In this document: positions 1-10,323 of the stretch, in pieces | Position numbering within the stretch: the first letter of the stretch is position 1 | Layout of the letters: every line of letters starts with the position of its first letter | Origin: Corynebacterium sp. | Lineage (GTDB): Bacteria > Actinomycetota > Actinomycetes > Mycobacteriales > Mycobacteriaceae | DNA length: 64,000 nucleotides | NCBI RefSeq assembly: GCF_030532195.1 | Contig: NZ_JAUNLP010000004.1 | Coordinates: 62,001-126,000, forward strand | Reading direction: 5' to 3' | Program-made: the position numbers and the translations under genes | Notes under the pieces: model-generated | The model's input: the letters and a program-made list of their open reading frames with translations, nothing else | What the model was told of the DNA's origin: nothing | Database searches by the model: none

Positions 1-1403
1 AGGTTTTCGCGGACGTGCTTGGACTCGCCACACTTGTCGATAGTGAATGAATCCATTGTCTGTCCTGGACCATTGATGTTGTTCGAGGTGTAGCTGTCAG
101 CACCCTCGTGCGTAATGACAGAATTCACCGTCATAGTGCAGCCCTCAACCGAGGTTTTGGCGTAGGTCGCGGTTTCCTTTGCCCAAACCTTGCGGTTCGC
201 GCCGTTGTTATCCCAGGCCGCGTTTTCAGCTTCGGCTTCGTAGAACTTGGAGCCCGACGACGACACCATGTAGACCGGGCCCGTGTTTTCGCCATTGACT
301 TCATTGTCGGTACGGTGACCGCGTGCGTAGGCGTGATCGTGGCCGTTGAGTACCAGGTCGACATTGTGCTTTTCCAGAATGTCGCCGAAGTATCGCAGGT
401 TTGTAGTGGTAATGCGCTTAGTAGTGGCGTTGTAGACCGGCTGATGGAACATCACTACGGACCACTGGTTCGGATTGGAAGAAAGAGCCTCATCCAGGAA
501 CTTCGCCTGCTGGCCGAGGAACAGGTTATTAGAGGTCAAGGTAATGAAGCGGACACCCTGGTAATCCACAAAGTAGGTGGAATCTGGTAGGGCTGCCGGG
601 CCGTTGTCCGGATGAGTGAAGTGGTTCTGGAAGTTCTTTGCCGGTGGATCGCCCATCAGTTCGTGGTTACCAAGGGCAGTCAGCATTGGGGTTGTGCGAG
701 CCGTAGCTCCCTGCGCTTCAAACCACTGACCCCACTGCTCATCGTCGTCGGCGTTATTGATTTGGTCGCCCGTGTGTACTGCGAGCGCAGCGTCTGGGAC
801 AGCTGAGTATGCCGCCTGTGCGGATAGTTTTGCTTCTTCAGTCAGACCGTTTTGAGCATCGCCGAAGTAGACAAAGTTGAAATGCTGGGCATCGGCGGCA
901 GCCGTGCGGAACGAGTCCCAAGGGCCGGCATTTCCATCTGCACCGATGATTCGGTACTCATACTCTGTGGCAGGCGAAAGGTCAGTCAGCGCCGCGAACT
1001 GGTGGACTCCATCGCCCTTGCCAGTTTCGACAGTGGGCGTAGAGACAACTTGCTCAGTTCCAGATGGGCGGTACTCAACGCTGGCGCCGGCCGAAGGCGT
1101 GCGGAAGGTAACGTTCATACCGGTCGAGGCATCGGCGGCGGGAGAGAGAATAATGCGCTCGGCGACACCGGGGATTGCGTTTGTCCGCGGGGCGGAGGTG
1201 CTCACAGCTTCGGTAGTGGGAGCGTTGGTTTCAGCGCCCGCAACGGGGGTCATGCCTGGCGTGACGACGGATGGTAGCGACAATGCAGCAGCTGCGAAAG
1301 CGGCAATCGCACGGGTGTTGAAGCGAATCTCCTTGCGTGACCGAGTTTGCGCCTTGAAGGCTGTATTAGAGCTAAGTGCTTTTAGAGAAATATCAATAGG
1401 CAT
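1..1403 (-). CDS. Purple acid phosphatase-like secreted metallophosphoesterase (3' truncated by window edge)
   Basis: Likely hydrolyses phosphate monoesters outside the membrane through a dinuclear metal centre. About 467 residues are visible and the C-terminus lies beyond the left edge. The N-terminus is basic, followed by a hydrophobic stretch (AIAAFAAAALSLPSVV) and an AGA-type cleavage site near residue 57, so it is exported. A fibronectin-III-like domain typical of purple acid phosphatases covers about residues 80-170. The calcineurin-like core then shows the metal-ligand motifs FGDAQN, HTGDQINN, GNHE and NGHDHAYAR. The ATG at 1403 is the first good start; no clear Shine-Dalgarno (SD) is seen. 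It is transcribed away from infA. The family call is firm, the substrate unknown. Confidence 0.9.
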   Translation of the reverse strand, partial: MPIDISLKALSSNTAFKAQTRSRKEIRFNTRAIAAFAAAALSLPSVVTPGMTPVAGAETNAPTTEAVSTSAPRTNAIPGVAERIILSPAADASTGMNVTFRTPSAGASVEYRPSGTEQVVSTPTVETGKGDGVHQFAALTDLSPATEYEYRIIGADGNAGPWDSFRTAAADAQHFNFVYFGDAQNGLTEEAKLSAQAAYSAVPDAALAVHTGDQINNADDDEQWGQWFEAQGATARTTPMLTALGNHELMGDPPAKNFQNHFTHPDNGPAALPDSTYFVDYQGVRFITLTSNNLFLGQQAKFLDEALSSNPNQWSVVMFHQPVYNATTKRITTTNLRYFGDILEKHNVDLVLNGHDHAYARGHRTDNEVNGENTGPVYMVSSSGSKFYEAEAENAAWDNNGANRKVWAKETATYAKTSVEGCTMTVNSVITHEGADSYTSNNINGPGQTMDSFTIDKCGESKHVREN

Positions 1404-1547
1404 GACACTAATGTCGTGGGTGCCAATGGCCAATCGGTAAACGCAAGGTAAAAACCAATATAAAGTTCCGACTTGTCAAAGTTGTGCCGATGAATATTCT
1501 AATCAGATGCCCACGAGCATCGCACCGGGCGGGTATCCAGGAGATAT

Positions 1548-1576
1548 TTGGTAAAAATGCTGGTCGCGTGTAAAGT
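1548..1576 (+). promoter_or_regulatory. Candidate promoter of infA
   Basis: TTGGTA at 1548-1553 and TAAAGT at 1571-1576 are 17 bases apart, a good match to a housekeeping sigma promoter of this group (TTGnnn, TAnnnT). It would leave an untranslated leader of about 130 bases before infA. The rest of the 310-base gap 1404-1713 shows nothing else I can assign; it also must hold the promoter of the divergent phosphatase. Confidence 0.45.
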
Positions 1577-1713
1577 TGGGCGATGGTGTAGGTGCAGTGT
1601 CCGCGCAGCGGCATTTTTCGCTGCCAGAAACTGCTAAAAACACCAGGCAGAGTAGAGATTTCCCAACTGGTGCCGGGGAGCCCCCGGGTATCCACCAGAG
1701 AGACGTGGAGGAC

Positions 1714-1935
1714 ATGGCTAAAAAGGAAGGCGCAATTGAGGTCGAGGGCCGCGTAGTCGAGCCCCTGCCGAACGCGATGTTCCGAGTGGAGCTGGACAAT
1801 GGGCACAAGGTGCTCGCCCATATCAGTGGCAAGATGCGCCAGCACTACATCCGTATTCTCCCGGAAGACCGAGTTGTCGTGGAGCTTTCTCCGTATGACC
1901 TCGAGCGTGGGCGAATCGTCTACCGCTACAAGTAA
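1714..1935 (+). CDS. infA: Translation initiation factor IF-1
   Basis: Binds the A site of the 30S subunit during initiation together with IF-2 and IF-3. The 73-residue product is a single S1-like OB fold and matches the family over its whole length ([35 protein letters not shown], ending GRIVYRYK). The frame is open further upstream, but the family start MAKKEG and the GGAG three bases before the ATG decide the start. It is the first gene of the ribosomal protein/rpoA cluster. No rpmJ lies between infA and rpsM, which is usual in corynebacteria. Confidence 0.97.
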   Translation: MAKKEGAIEVEGRVVEPLPNAMFRVELDNGHKVLAHISGKMRQHYIRILPEDRVVVELSPYDLERGRIVYRYK

Positions 1936-2232
1936 ATCGGGCTAGCTGTCACAAAGTGGCAGGCAGTTCGTTTACTAACTAGACCGAAAACTCCACCGTC
2001 CTAGCTGCTTCTAGTGGCGGCTGTGTTTCGTGGATTGGGTGTATACCCAGCGTTCCGTCGAAATCAGTCGTGTCTTACAAGCTTTTATAGAAGTCAGCGA
2101 GATTACCTCCGGCAACGGTGGCTGGAGCCTTTCTAAAACATCTGTAGCGACTCGGCGTCCGACCGAGTTAGCTCGATCTGGAAAGGATGGCAGTGGAGTA
2201 AACCACCGCATCAACCGGAAGGAATTTGCCGT

Positions 2233-2601
<369 letters not shown>

Positions 2602-2604
2602 AAC

Positions 2605-3009
2605 ATGGCAGCTCCGAAGTCCGCACGCGGCCGTCGTACCGGCCGTCGCGTTGTAAAGAAGAACGTGGCTCAGGGCCACGCATACATCAAGTCCACCTTC
2701 AACAACACCATCGTTTCCATCACGGATCCGAAGGGCGCTGTTATCTCGTGGGCCTCCTCTGGTCACGTCGGTTTCAAGGGCTCTCGTAAGTCCACGCCGT
2801 TCGCTGCTCAGATGGCTGCCGAGAACGCTGCTCGTAAGGCCATGGAGCACGGTATGAAGAAGGTTGACGTTTTCGTCAAGGGTCCGGGTTCGGGCCGCGA
2901 GACCGCTATCCGTTCCCTCCAGGCCGCTGGCCTTGAGGTGTCCTCGATCTCGGATGTGACCCCACAGCCGCACAACGGCTGCCGTCCGCCGAAGCGTCGT
3001 CGCGTCTAG
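2605..3009 (+). CDS. rpsK: 30S ribosomal protein S11
   Basis: Platform protein of the 30S subunit near the mRNA exit region. It has 134 residues with the family signatures [17 protein letters not shown] and [20 protein letters not shown], and a basic C-terminus ([11 protein letters not shown]). It starts 3 bases after the rpsM stop, so the two are almost certainly translated from one message. Confidence 0.97.
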   Translation: MAAPKSARGRRTGRRVVKKNVAQGHAYIKSTFNNTIVSITDPKGAVISWASSGHVGFKGSRKSTPFAAQMAAENAARKAMEHGMKKVDVFVKGPGSGRETAIRSLQAAGLEVSSISDVTPQPHNGCRPPKRRRV

Positions 3010-3033
3010 GAATAGGGTAAGGAGAGAACACTA

Positions 3034-3639
3034 ATGGCCCGTTATACCGGTCCCGCAACCCGTAAGTCCCGTCGTCTCCGCGTCGACCTCGTCGGTGGCG
3101 ACATGAACTTTGAGCGTCGTCCCTACCCTCCGGGGCAGGCTGGCCGCGCTCGTATCAAGGAGTCGGAGTACCTGCTCCAGCTCCAGGAAAAGCAGAAGGC
3201 ACGTTTCACCTACGGCGTGATGGAAAAGCAGTTCCGTCGCTACTACGCCGAGGCACACCGTCGCCCGGGCAAGACTGGCGATAACCTCGTCGTCCTGCTG
3301 GAGTCGCGTCTGGACAACGTTGTCTACCGCGCTGGTCTGGCTCGCACTCGCCGCCAGGCTCGTCAGCTGGTTTCCCACGGCCACTTCACCGTTAACGGTA
3401 AGAAGATCAACGTGCCGTCCTTCCAGGTAAGCCAGTACGACATCATCGACGTGCGACCGAAGTCGCAGAAGATGATCTGGTTCGAAGAGGCACAGGAGAA
3501 CCTGGTCGACGCTGTCGTCCCGGCATGGCTCCAGGTTGTTCCTGAGTCCCTGCGCATCCTCGTGCACCAGACCCCGGAACGCGCACAGATCGACATTCCG
3601 ATCCAGGAACAGCTGATCGTCGAGTTCTACTCGAAGTAA
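3034..3639 (+). CDS. rpsD: 30S ribosomal protein S4
   Basis: Primary 16S rRNA-binding protein that nucleates assembly of the 30S body; in many bacteria it also regulates its own operon. It has 201 residues of the short zinc-free type, with an S4 RNA-binding domain around residues 92-155 (RLDNVVYRAGLARTRRQARQLVSHGHFTVNGKKIN). The SD AAGGAGAG lies 8 bases before the ATG. It stands between rpsK and rpoA in the standard order. Confidence 0.97.
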   Translation: MARYTGPATRKSRRLRVDLVGGDMNFERRPYPPGQAGRARIKESEYLLQLQEKQKARFTYGVMEKQFRRYYAEAHRRPGKTGDNLVVLLESRLDNVVYRAGLARTRRQARQLVSHGHFTVNGKKINVPSFQVSQYDIIDVRPKSQKMIWFEEAQENLVDAVVPAWLQVVPESLRILVHQTPERAQIDIPIQEQLIVEFYSK

Positions 3640-3708
3640 AATCTTCGCTTGCATCCATTCATTCCCTATGGCGTCATATAGCGGTCGCCACCTGGAGGAT
3701 TTACGAAC

Positions 3709-4734
3709 ATGCTTATTTCCCAGCGCCCTACGCTGACTGAGGACTACATCGACTCCTCGCGCTCTCGGTTCATCATTGAGCCGCTGGAGCCAGGTTTCGG
3801 CTACACCCTCGGTAACTCTCTTCGTCGTACGCTGCTGTCGTCCATCCCGGGCGCTGCAGTAACCAGCATCCGTATCGACGGCGTGCTGCACGAGTTCACC
3901 ACTATTCCGGGTGTTAAGGAGGACGTCTCTGACATCATCCTGAACATCAAGGGTCTGGTGCTCTCCAGCGAGTTCGACGAGCCGGCAACTGTTTACCTGC
4001 GTCGTGAGGGCGCTGGTGCGGTTACCGCTGCAGACATTGAGTGCCCGGCAGGTGTGGAGGTCCACAACCCGGATCACCACATTGCAACTCTCAATGACTC
4101 CGGTCGCTTGGAAATCGAGATGATCGTCGAGCGCGGTCGCGGCTACGTGCCGGCGACCCCGAACTCCGGTGGCGAAATCGGCCGCATTCCGCTGGACCAG
4201 ATTTACTCGCCAGTTCTGAAGGTCAGCTACAAGGTTGAAGCTACTCGTGTTGAGCAGCGCACCGACTTTGACAAGCTGATCATCGACGTTGAGACCAAGA
4301 ACTCGATCACTGCCCGCGACGCAATGGCGTCGGCAGGCAAGACCCTGGTTGAGCTCTTCGGCCTGGCACGTGAACTGAACGAGACCGCTGAGGGCATTGA
4401 AATTGGCCCGAGCCCGCGTGAGGCTGAGGATGTCGCTGCGTACCAGACTCCGATTGAGGATCTGGACTTCTCCATGCGCTCCTACAACTGCCTCAAGCGT
4501 GAGGAGATCCACACCGTCGGCGAGCTCGCTGCTCGTACTGAGTCGGACCTGCTGGATATCCGCAACTTCGGTGATAAGTCCATCAACGAGGTCAAGGAAA
4601 AGCTCGCTGAGCTCGGCCTGGCTCTGAAGGACTCCCCGAACAACTTCGATCCGGCTGCTGTCAGCGATTTGGATGCTGACTCGGATGACGACGCTGAATG
4701 GACTGATGGCGCAAGCGCTGGCTACGACGAGTAG
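3709..4734 (+). CDS. rpoA: DNA-directed RNA polymerase alpha subunit
   Basis: Alpha dimerises to start assembly of the RNA polymerase core, and its C-terminal domain contacts activators and upstream promoter DNA. It has 341 residues: N-terminal dimerisation domain about 1-230 ([18 protein letters not shown]), a linker, then the C-terminal helix-hairpin-helix domain about 250-310 ([38 protein letters not shown]). A short acidic tail ends the protein, as is common in actinobacteria. The SD TGGAGGA lies 8 bases before the ATG. Confidence 0.98.
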   Translation: MLISQRPTLTEDYIDSSRSRFIIEPLEPGFGYTLGNSLRRTLLSSIPGAAVTSIRIDGVLHEFTTIPGVKEDVSDIILNIKGLVLSSEFDEPATVYLRREGAGAVTAADIECPAGVEVHNPDHHIATLNDSGRLEIEMIVERGRGYVPATPNSGGEIGRIPLDQIYSPVLKVSYKVEATRVEQRTDFDKLIIDVETKNSITARDAMASAGKTLVELFGLARELNETAEGIEIGPSPREAEDVAAYQTPIEDLDFSMRSYNCLKREEIHTVGELAARTESDLLDIRNFGDKSINEVKEKLAELGLALKDSPNNFDPAAVSDLDADSDDDAEWTDGASAGYDE

Positions 4735-4771
4735 TTCACCGACGCGACTTCATTAAAACGAGGAGAAACCT

Positions 4772-5251
4772 ATGCCTACCCCTAAGCAGGGTGCCCGTCT
4801 CGGCGGCTCCGCTTCGCACCAGAAGAAGATTCTGGCCAACCTGTCGAAGCAGCTCATCGAGCACGGCAAGATTAAGACCACTGACACCAAGGCCAAGCTG
4901 CTGCGTCCGTACGTAGAGAAGCTGATCACCAAGGCAAAGCGCGGCACTCTCGCAGACCGCCGCAACGTTGCCAAGCTGCTCAACGACAACTACGCAGTTA
5001 AGGCACTGTTCGAGGAGATCGCTCCGAAGTTCGCTGACCGCGACGGCGGCTACACCCGCATCATCAAGCTGGGTAACCGCAAGGGCGACAACGCTCCGAT
5101 GTCTCTGATTGCTCTGGTTGAGGAAGAGACCGCAACCGCAGAGGCAACTCGCGCAACTCGTGCAGCTGCTTCGAAGCAGGCTGAAGAGGCTAAGGCTGAG
5201 GAAGCTGAGGCCGACGAGGCTGAGGCTGAGGACGCAGCTGAGGAGAAGTAA
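4772..5251 (+). CDS. rplQ: 50S ribosomal protein L17
   Basis: Large-subunit protein near the peptide exit tunnel. The first 118 residues are the conserved L17 fold ([37 protein letters not shown]). The last 40 or so are an Ala/Glu-rich low-complexity tail, common in actinobacterial L17 and of unknown function. The SD GAGGAG lies 6 bases before the ATG. It closes the rpsM-rplQ operon and is followed by an intrinsic terminator. Confidence 0.97.
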   Translation: MPTPKQGARLGGSASHQKKILANLSKQLIEHGKIKTTDTKAKLLRPYVEKLITKAKRGTLADRRNVAKLLNDNYAVKALFEEIAPKFADRDGGYTRIIKLGNRKGDNAPMSLIALVEEETATAEATRATRAAASKQAEEAKAEEAEADEAEAEDAAEEK

Positions 5252-5301
5252 TCTCGCAGCGCCTCTTAGCGCCAACGGCCTAACGTGGCCGTAGCATTCT
5301 T

Positions 5302-5347
5302 AAGATCCCCGCTACTTGTTCATGCGAACAGTTAGTGGGGATCTTTG
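5302..5347 (+). terminator. Intrinsic terminator after rplQ
   Basis: AAGATCCCC (5302-5310) pairs with GGGGATCTT (5337-5345) and is followed by a short T-rich stretch. The arms enclose a second complementary pair (TTGTTC and GAACAG). It ends the ribosomal operon before truA. Confidence 0.85.
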
Positions 5348-5447
5348 CTTTACGACGGCCGCAGCGCGCGTATTCGACAGACCAATATCAGCAGCCAGCA
5401 CGCATGTGTATTTTCCAATCCGGTGTGCCAGCTACAATCTTTTAACC

Positions 5448-6395
5448 GTGACGACACTTATGCCCTCAACCCCAGATACCGTGCCAGCCGGCAGCGACAG
5501 TGGCCGCGATAGTAACGCCGACATGGTTCGGCTGCGGTTCGACATTGCCTATGACGGTACGGATTTTCACGGTTGGGCGGCGCAGAAGGACAAGCCAACT
5601 GGGGAGTCGGTACGCACTGTACAGGCAACGCTCGAATCAACCTTGGAAAAGGTATTGCGCTTTCCTGTTCAACTGACAGTGGCGGGTCGTACAGATGCTG
5701 GCGTTCATGCATCCGGGCAGGTTGCTCACGCTGATGTGCCCAGGGCGAGCTTGGATACGCGCTCTATTGCAGGTGACCCAGGTAACTTGGTTCGTCGTAT
5801 AGCACGCCTGTTGCCCAGTGACGTGACGTTGCGCGATGCGTCGTTCGCGGATCCGGGCTTTGATGCGCGGTTTTCGGCGCTTCGGCGTCACTACGTCTAT
5901 CGCGTGACCACGTGCCCCAGCGGTCCGCTGCCGACGCGCGCTCGGGATACATCGCAGTGGCGTCGCGGTGTCGACCTTGCTCGAATGCAGGTCGCAGCGG
6001 ATGCGTTGGTGGGACTCAATGACTTTGCGGCGTTTTGCCGGCATAAGCCGCATGCGACAACGACGCGTGATTTGCAGCGGTTCGAGTGGTTTGATGTCTC
6101 GACGGGGGAGGAACCCGAGCTGTATGAAGCGCATGTGACAGCTGATGCGTTTTGTTGGTCGATGGTGCGTTCTCTAGTCGGCGCGTGCTTGGCCGTGGGG
6201 GAGGGACGCCGTCCGGTGGAATTTACTGAAGACCTGCTGGGGGAGAAGCAACGCTCCTCGTTGGTGCCGGTGGCGGAGGCCAGAGGGCTCAGTCTAGTCG
6301 GCGTTGATTATCCGGACGCGGCCGACTTGGCCGCACGGGCGGAGCAGACGCGGGAACGTCGTGACGCAGAGGAAATCGGGAGGGTGGATCGGTAG
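5448..6395 (+). CDS. truA: tRNA pseudouridine(38-40) synthase
   Basis: Converts uridines 38-40 of the tRNA anticodon arm to pseudouridine. The catalytic aspartate lies in GRTDAGVHA (about residue 83 of 315), with the conserved [15 protein letters not shown] near the N-terminus. The frame is open back into the rplQ terminator, but TACAAT at 5433-5438 is a good -10 element that would start the message within about 3 bases of the GTG at 5448. I therefore chose that near-leaderless start; ATG 5460 and ATG 5524 are alternatives. The last base of its stop codon is the first base of the next gene. Confidence 0.93.
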   Translation: MTTLMPSTPDTVPAGSDSGRDSNADMVRLRFDIAYDGTDFHGWAAQKDKPTGESVRTVQATLESTLEKVLRFPVQLTVAGRTDAGVHASGQVAHADVPRASLDTRSIAGDPGNLVRRIARLLPSDVTLRDASFADPGFDARFSALRRHYVYRVTTCPSGPLPTRARDTSQWRRGVDLARMQVAADALVGLNDFAAFCRHKPHATTTRDLQRFEWFDVSTGEEPELYEAHVTADAFCWSMVRSLVGACLAVGEGRRPVEFTEDLLGEKQRSSLVPVAEARGLSLVGVDYPDAADLAARAEQTRERRDAEEIGRVDR

Positions 6396-8512
6396 TGGTA
6401 TGGGCAATTGCAAGCTTGGTCTTGCTACTGATTGTTCCCGGTGCCATCGTCGCCCGGGCCGGCGGCCTTAGCCTGCCGTGGGCGTTGGTCGTGGGGCCGG
6501 CGGTGACGTTTAGCGTCGCGGGGCTAGCCGGTTGGGTACTCGGTGCCGTGAATATTCGGTTCACCCTGGTCAGTGCATTAGTGTGCTGGTTGATCGCGGT
6601 GGCGGTTGCCCTGTGTTGGCGTGGCGGCAGTTCGCTTATGCGGCGACGTCGGCCGGTTGAGGCAGTGCCGAGACCGAGTCGGTGGACTGATATTGGCCGT
6701 GGCTCAGTCGCAGGTGTTGGAATTGTGGTCGCGGCGATAGTTCTCGCGTGGACTGCCGTTAGCCGGATCTCCTCGATGCCGCAGGGGATGGAGACAATCC
6801 AGCAGAGTTGGGACACCCTCTGGCATGCCAATGTCATCCGTTCGATTACCGAAAACGGCATGGCCTCGGCCACCAGAATGGGCGAGATTCAGAATGTAGA
6901 AACTCATGCGCAGTCCTACTATCCAGCAGCATGGCACGCCTTTGGTGCACTGTGGGCGCTGATTATCAAGCTGCCTATTACAGCTGTGATGAACTATCTC
7001 GACGTGGTTCTCCCCGCAGTTCTCATTCCGACGGCTGCCGCAGCTCTGGCGTGGCGTATCGCAGATCGCAATGACATGCGTTCGGCGCTGGGGGCAGGCA
7101 TCGCAGCGCTTGTCTCCGCGGCGCTGCCAGTACTCATGCCCATCGGCGTCTTCGTTAGTGCCTGGCCGTATCAGGTGGCCATCGCTCTCGCGATGACGGT
7201 CTTCGCCCTAGCCACCTCTCTGCCACATCGGCCTGAGCGCATTTTCGTTGTGGCCCTGGCCATCATCGGTATCGGCCAGTTGCACCCATCGTCGGTGCCA
7301 ACGGTCGGTCTGCTCGGCGTGATGTGGTGGTTGTTCTACCGCCTTCCGCGCCCGGCTCATCCAGAGCTGGGGAAGGTGCGCGCACGGCTTTACGACGTCG
7401 CGGTGATTGCAGCCGCTTTCCTGCCAGCAGTGGCAGTACTGCTGCCACAGTGGCTGTCCGGTGCCGCTCAGACCGCGGATGTGCGTGAGGTCTCCGCTGA
7501 GGTGGAGGGGCTCGACCGCTTTGGTTCGTGGTACCGTGCGGTGACGTTGCTGACTCGCCACGCTGAGGTCTATCGCCCATATTGGCCAATTCTCATTGTC
7601 GGGTTCATTGGGATTGCGCTGCTGACCTTTAACAAGTTCGACCGTCGTCGCGCTTGGGTGCTGCCGGCGTGGTTGGTGTCCGTGGTGATGACAACCCACG
7701 CGATTAAGCACTTTGGCACAGCGGCCGGGGACATCCTGGCGTTGTACACGGATTTGCACTATTCCACGCCACATCGATTGGTGATGGTGACGGCCTACTT
7801 GGTTTCTGCGTCGGCAGGCATTGCCGTGGCGTGGGCATGCACGGGTATTGGGCGATTCGGCGAGAATCGCGTGCCGTCGACGGGGAAGGTCGTCAGTTTC
7901 AGCTTGGCGACGGTGACTTCGGCGGCTCTGGTGGTCTACGGTGTGGCAACGAATGCTGATGTTGCGGACTATTCGTACAAGACGCCGCGTGAATGGCGAC
8001 TGATTACCCGTACGGATTTGAAGGCCTTTGATTGGTTGGCCAAGCAGCCGGAGGCGCATGAGCACCGCACGTTTACCAATCCGGCAGAGGGCTCTGGCTG
8101 GATGTATGCGCGAAACGGCCTGCCGGTGGTGTTCCCGCACTATGCCTGGCCGGTAGCCGGTCCACAGACCGCAACGTCGATGCTCTATTGGCACGCTGAC
8201 TTCCTGGGCACTGGCGAAGTGAACCGCCCGCATGATTTGAATAAGGTCGACCAGGCTGCGCGAAAGCTCAATGTCGGATTCATCTATCTGTCACCCCCAA
8301 ATTACTGGGATTACCAAAAGACTCCGAAGACTCTGTCGGAGAAACTATGGTGGGCACCGGGCGTGACCCCTGTTTATCGCGATAGACAGGTGATTATCTA
8401 CGCCATTAATGACATGATTTCGCCTCAGCGAATTGATCAGATGCGAGCGAGCTCCCCAGAAGTCATTCCACCTTCGGCTACTAGGGGATGGAGCGATGGT
8501 CGGGTAGGTTAG
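6395..8512 (+). CDS. Large polytopic membrane protein, DUF6541/GT-C-like
   Basis: A 705-residue integral membrane protein. Hydrophobic segments fill the first 500 residues, starting with VWAIASLVLLLIVPGAIV, and the last 190 are mostly soluble and probably extracytoplasmic. The first loop carries SWDTLWHANVIRSI, a WD...H arrangement typical of DUF6541 proteins and reminiscent of GT-C glycosyltransferases that use polyprenyl-phosphate sugars. The GTG start overlaps the truA stop by one base, so it is translationally coupled. A mycobacterial membrane protein occupies the same place after truA (from memory). The exact reaction is unknown. Confidence 0.75.
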   Translation: MVWAIASLVLLLIVPGAIVARAGGLSLPWALVVGPAVTFSVAGLAGWVLGAVNIRFTLVSALVCWLIAVAVALCWRGGSSLMRRRRPVEAVPRPSRWTDIGRGSVAGVGIVVAAIVLAWTAVSRISSMPQGMETIQQSWDTLWHANVIRSITENGMASATRMGEIQNVETHAQSYYPAAWHAFGALWALIIKLPITAVMNYLDVVLPAVLIPTAAAALAWRIADRNDMRSALGAGIAALVSAALPVLMPIGVFVSAWPYQVAIALAMTVFALATSLPHRPERIFVVALAIIGIGQLHPSSVPTVGLLGVMWWLFYRLPRPAHPELGKVRARLYDVAVIAAAFLPAVAVLLPQWLSGAAQTADVREVSAEVEGLDRFGSWYRAVTLLTRHAEVYRPYWPILIVGFIGIALLTFNKFDRRRAWVLPAWLVSVVMTTHAIKHFGTAAGDILALYTDLHYSTPHRLVMVTAYLVSASAGIAVAWACTGIGRFGENRVPSTGKVVSFSLATVTSAALVVYGVATNADVADYSYKTPREWRLITRTDLKAFDWLAKQPEAHEHRTFTNPAEGSGWMYARNGLPVVFPHYAWPVAGPQTATSMLYWHADFLGTGEVNRPHDLNKVDQAARKLNVGFIYLSPPNYWDYQKTPKTLSEKLWWAPGVTPVYRDRQVIIYAINDMISPQRIDQMRASSPEVIPPSATRGWSDGRVG

Positions 8513-8518
8513 GACACC

Positions 8519-9286
8519 ATGCGGATGAATAAATTTATGGCAATGAGTGCGGCCGGAGCGATGATGGCATTCGCTTTGGTCGGTTGTGGAAATGATGAGC
8601 CGGAAAGTCCTGAGACTTCCGATCGCGCTGTCACGTCCACCTCTAGCTCGGAGATGTCGTCAAGCACGAAGACGACACCGAAGCCAACGGAATCGACTGA
8701 GTCATCCGCACCGAAGGCAGCTCCGAAGATTACGCCGGTCAATGACGCGGACTATACGCCAGCCGATGGCCCGAACACCCGCCTGTTCAAGTTGGAAGAT
8801 GACAAGACCAGGTGCTTCCTCAATGACTTGAACGGTGACTCCTACCTGGCATGCGAAACCGAGTTGGCGGATCCGCCGATGGTGGGCGATGGTACGGGTA
8901 ACAAGGTGCCTGCCAATGCCGTTTCGTGGAATCCAGGTGGCGTGACCTATGAGGTACTGACCTTCCCAGAAGTCGCAGAGATGAAGACGCTACCAGCACA
9001 TTCCAGCTTGAGCGCGTACGGTTTCACCTGCACCGCATATGGCCCGTCCACGCTCGAGTGCTCCGGCCCGACTGGTAACGCCACCATTGATGCGGGCACT
9101 GTCACCGGTGCACAGATGCCGAAGGAAGATGCGGCTCCTGGAGCAGACTCTCAGCAAGGCGCTCCGGGCGAAGGCGGCCAGGGCGATGCCCCGGCAGATC
9201 CAGGTGCCCCGGGTCTTCCGGGATTGCCGGGCGAAGGCGGTGGCCTGCCGACACTGGATCAGCTGCTGCCGAATCTGGGACAGTAG
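8519..9286 (+). CDS. Putative lipoprotein with Gly/Pro-rich tail
   Basis: A 255-residue protein with a type II signal peptide: the hydrophobic stretch is followed by the lipobox LVGC, with the lipidated cysteine at about residue 23. A Ser/Thr/Pro-rich linker follows to about residue 75, then a compact domain with four cysteines (RCFLN, YLACE, FTCTAY, LECSG) that could form two disulphides. The last 55 residues are Gly/Pro/Ala-rich with collagen-like spacing (GAPGLPGLPGEGG). It starts 6 bases after the membrane protein gene. Its 3' end overlaps the opposing eccE-like gene by 185 bases. I do not recognise the globular domain. Confidence 0.75.
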   Translation: MRMNKFMAMSAAGAMMAFALVGCGNDEPESPETSDRAVTSTSSSEMSSSTKTTPKPTESTESSAPKAAPKITPVNDADYTPADGPNTRLFKLEDDKTRCFLNDLNGDSYLACETELADPPMVGDGTGNKVPANAVSWNPGGVTYEVLTFPEVAEMKTLPAHSSLSAYGFTCTAYGPSTLECSGPTGNATIDAGTVTGAQMPKEDAAPGADSQQGAPGEGGQGDAPADPGAPGLPGLPGEGGGLPTLDQLLPNLGQ

Positions 9287-10289
9287 TTTCCGCACGAGTT
9301 TCCGCACGTGCGGTAGTAGTCAGGCCTGTAGCAGCGCGCATTGTCAGTGGGCGCAGCTGCGTGGTGGTGCGCGCGGTGGCGAGCGTCCAGGTGAATTCTC
9401 CCATCGTCAGAGTGGGGCAGGCGTTATCGTCGCTGTCCGCGATTACCTCGATGATGCGAGCCGTGCCCGTCTTCAGATCGGGCTCATACTCATCGATAAC
9501 CACCACATCGACCGTGTCGTCCCCGCTGCGGGCAATGAGTACGGCACCAAGTCCAAGAGCCACGGTGAAGTAGTGCGGTCTGGAGGTGCGAATCCCAACT
9601 CGATACCCCAGTGACAGTGTGCCAATGAGCAGCTCGCAGATGTCCTGTTCGCCACAGTTAACCCTCAGGCGTGGCACATCAGCAGGGCACATTGTAATTG
9701 TCTGACCGCTGTCACCTACGCCAATCACCTGTGCTGGACCACAGGTGATGGAGAGGTCACGCTTCCTGGTAAGCCACAGATGCGGTTTGCGCCCCAGCGC
9801 TGCAACGTGGCGTGAACGGCCTGTCCGGCGCAGCTGCACAATGGCCTCGGAGTCAGCAGCAAGCGCACATTCGCTGTCCGTCAGTGGGCGCGCGCGAATG
9901 CCAAGCAGCCCCAGACGGTGGCTGAGGAAGCTCAGTGCCTGATCTCCATCTGCTGCATCCTCAAGCGTGACCATCAGGTGAGTCCACGGCTCAGGAGTGT
10001 CAACATATCGCTCGGCTGCCCGGAAATATCGATGCGCATGCTCGCCACGGATTTCTGGTGCTAGCTGATAAAAGCACAGTGCGTCGATGGTGACCGGGCT
10101 ATCGTCGGCAAGCGAAATGATGTCGGTGGTAGACAGCTGCCTGCGAAGCCCCGGTGTGAGACGAAGACCGCGTAGTGCGCCGTGCTCGGAGCGCCGTAGG
10201 AGATCGCGGATGCTGCGGCCGCGCACGGGAATGTGTGCGACGATTGTGATGACGACGGTGACGGTGAGTAGCCACAGTGCAAAGCTCAT
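9102..10289 (-). CDS. EccE-like type VII secretion component (tentative)
   Basis: A 395-residue protein divergent from eccB at the edge of the ESX locus. It starts with a single membrane span (SFALWLLTVTVVITIVAHI) followed by PVRGRSIRDLLRR, and has a second hydrophobic segment near residue 275 (YFTVALGLGAVLIA). Position, topology and the segment after the first span fit EccE, which sits at the periphery of the ESX membrane complex, but similarity is weak by eye. ATG 10289 was chosen over upstream starts because of the GGGGGGA SD 7 bases before it. The last 60 residues are Pro/Arg-rich and overlap the opposing lipoprotein gene, so the true end may need checking. Confidence 0.55.
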   Translation of the reverse strand: MSFALWLLTVTVVITIVAHIPVRGRSIRDLLRRSEHGALRGLRLTPGLRRQLSTTDIISLADDSPVTIDALCFYQLAPEIRGEHAHRYFRAAERYVDTPEPWTHLMVTLEDAADGDQALSFLSHRLGLLGIRARPLTDSECALAADSEAIVQLRRTGRSRHVAALGRKPHLWLTRKRDLSITCGPAQVIGVGDSGQTITMCPADVPRLRVNCGEQDICELLIGTLSLGYRVGIRTSRPHYFTVALGLGAVLIARSGDDTVDVVVIDEYEPDLKTGTARIIEVIADSDDNACPTLTMGEFTWTLATARTTTQLRPLTMRAATGLTTTARAETRAETTVPDSAAADPVSAGHRLRPAIPEDPGHLDLPGHRPGRLRPERLAESLLQEPHLPSASVHR

Positions 10290-10323
10290 GAGAAAATCCC
10301 CCCAATGTTTTCCCCAAAAAGTT

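Noticed and set aside
108..1440. Several open frames on the plus strand
   Set aside because: They are antisense to the purple acid phosphatase, which has all metal-ligand motifs on the minus strand.
3031..4512. A 493-codon open frame antisense to rpsD and rpoA
   Set aside because: Low-complexity mirror of highly biased ribosomal/polymerase codons; no recognisable protein features.
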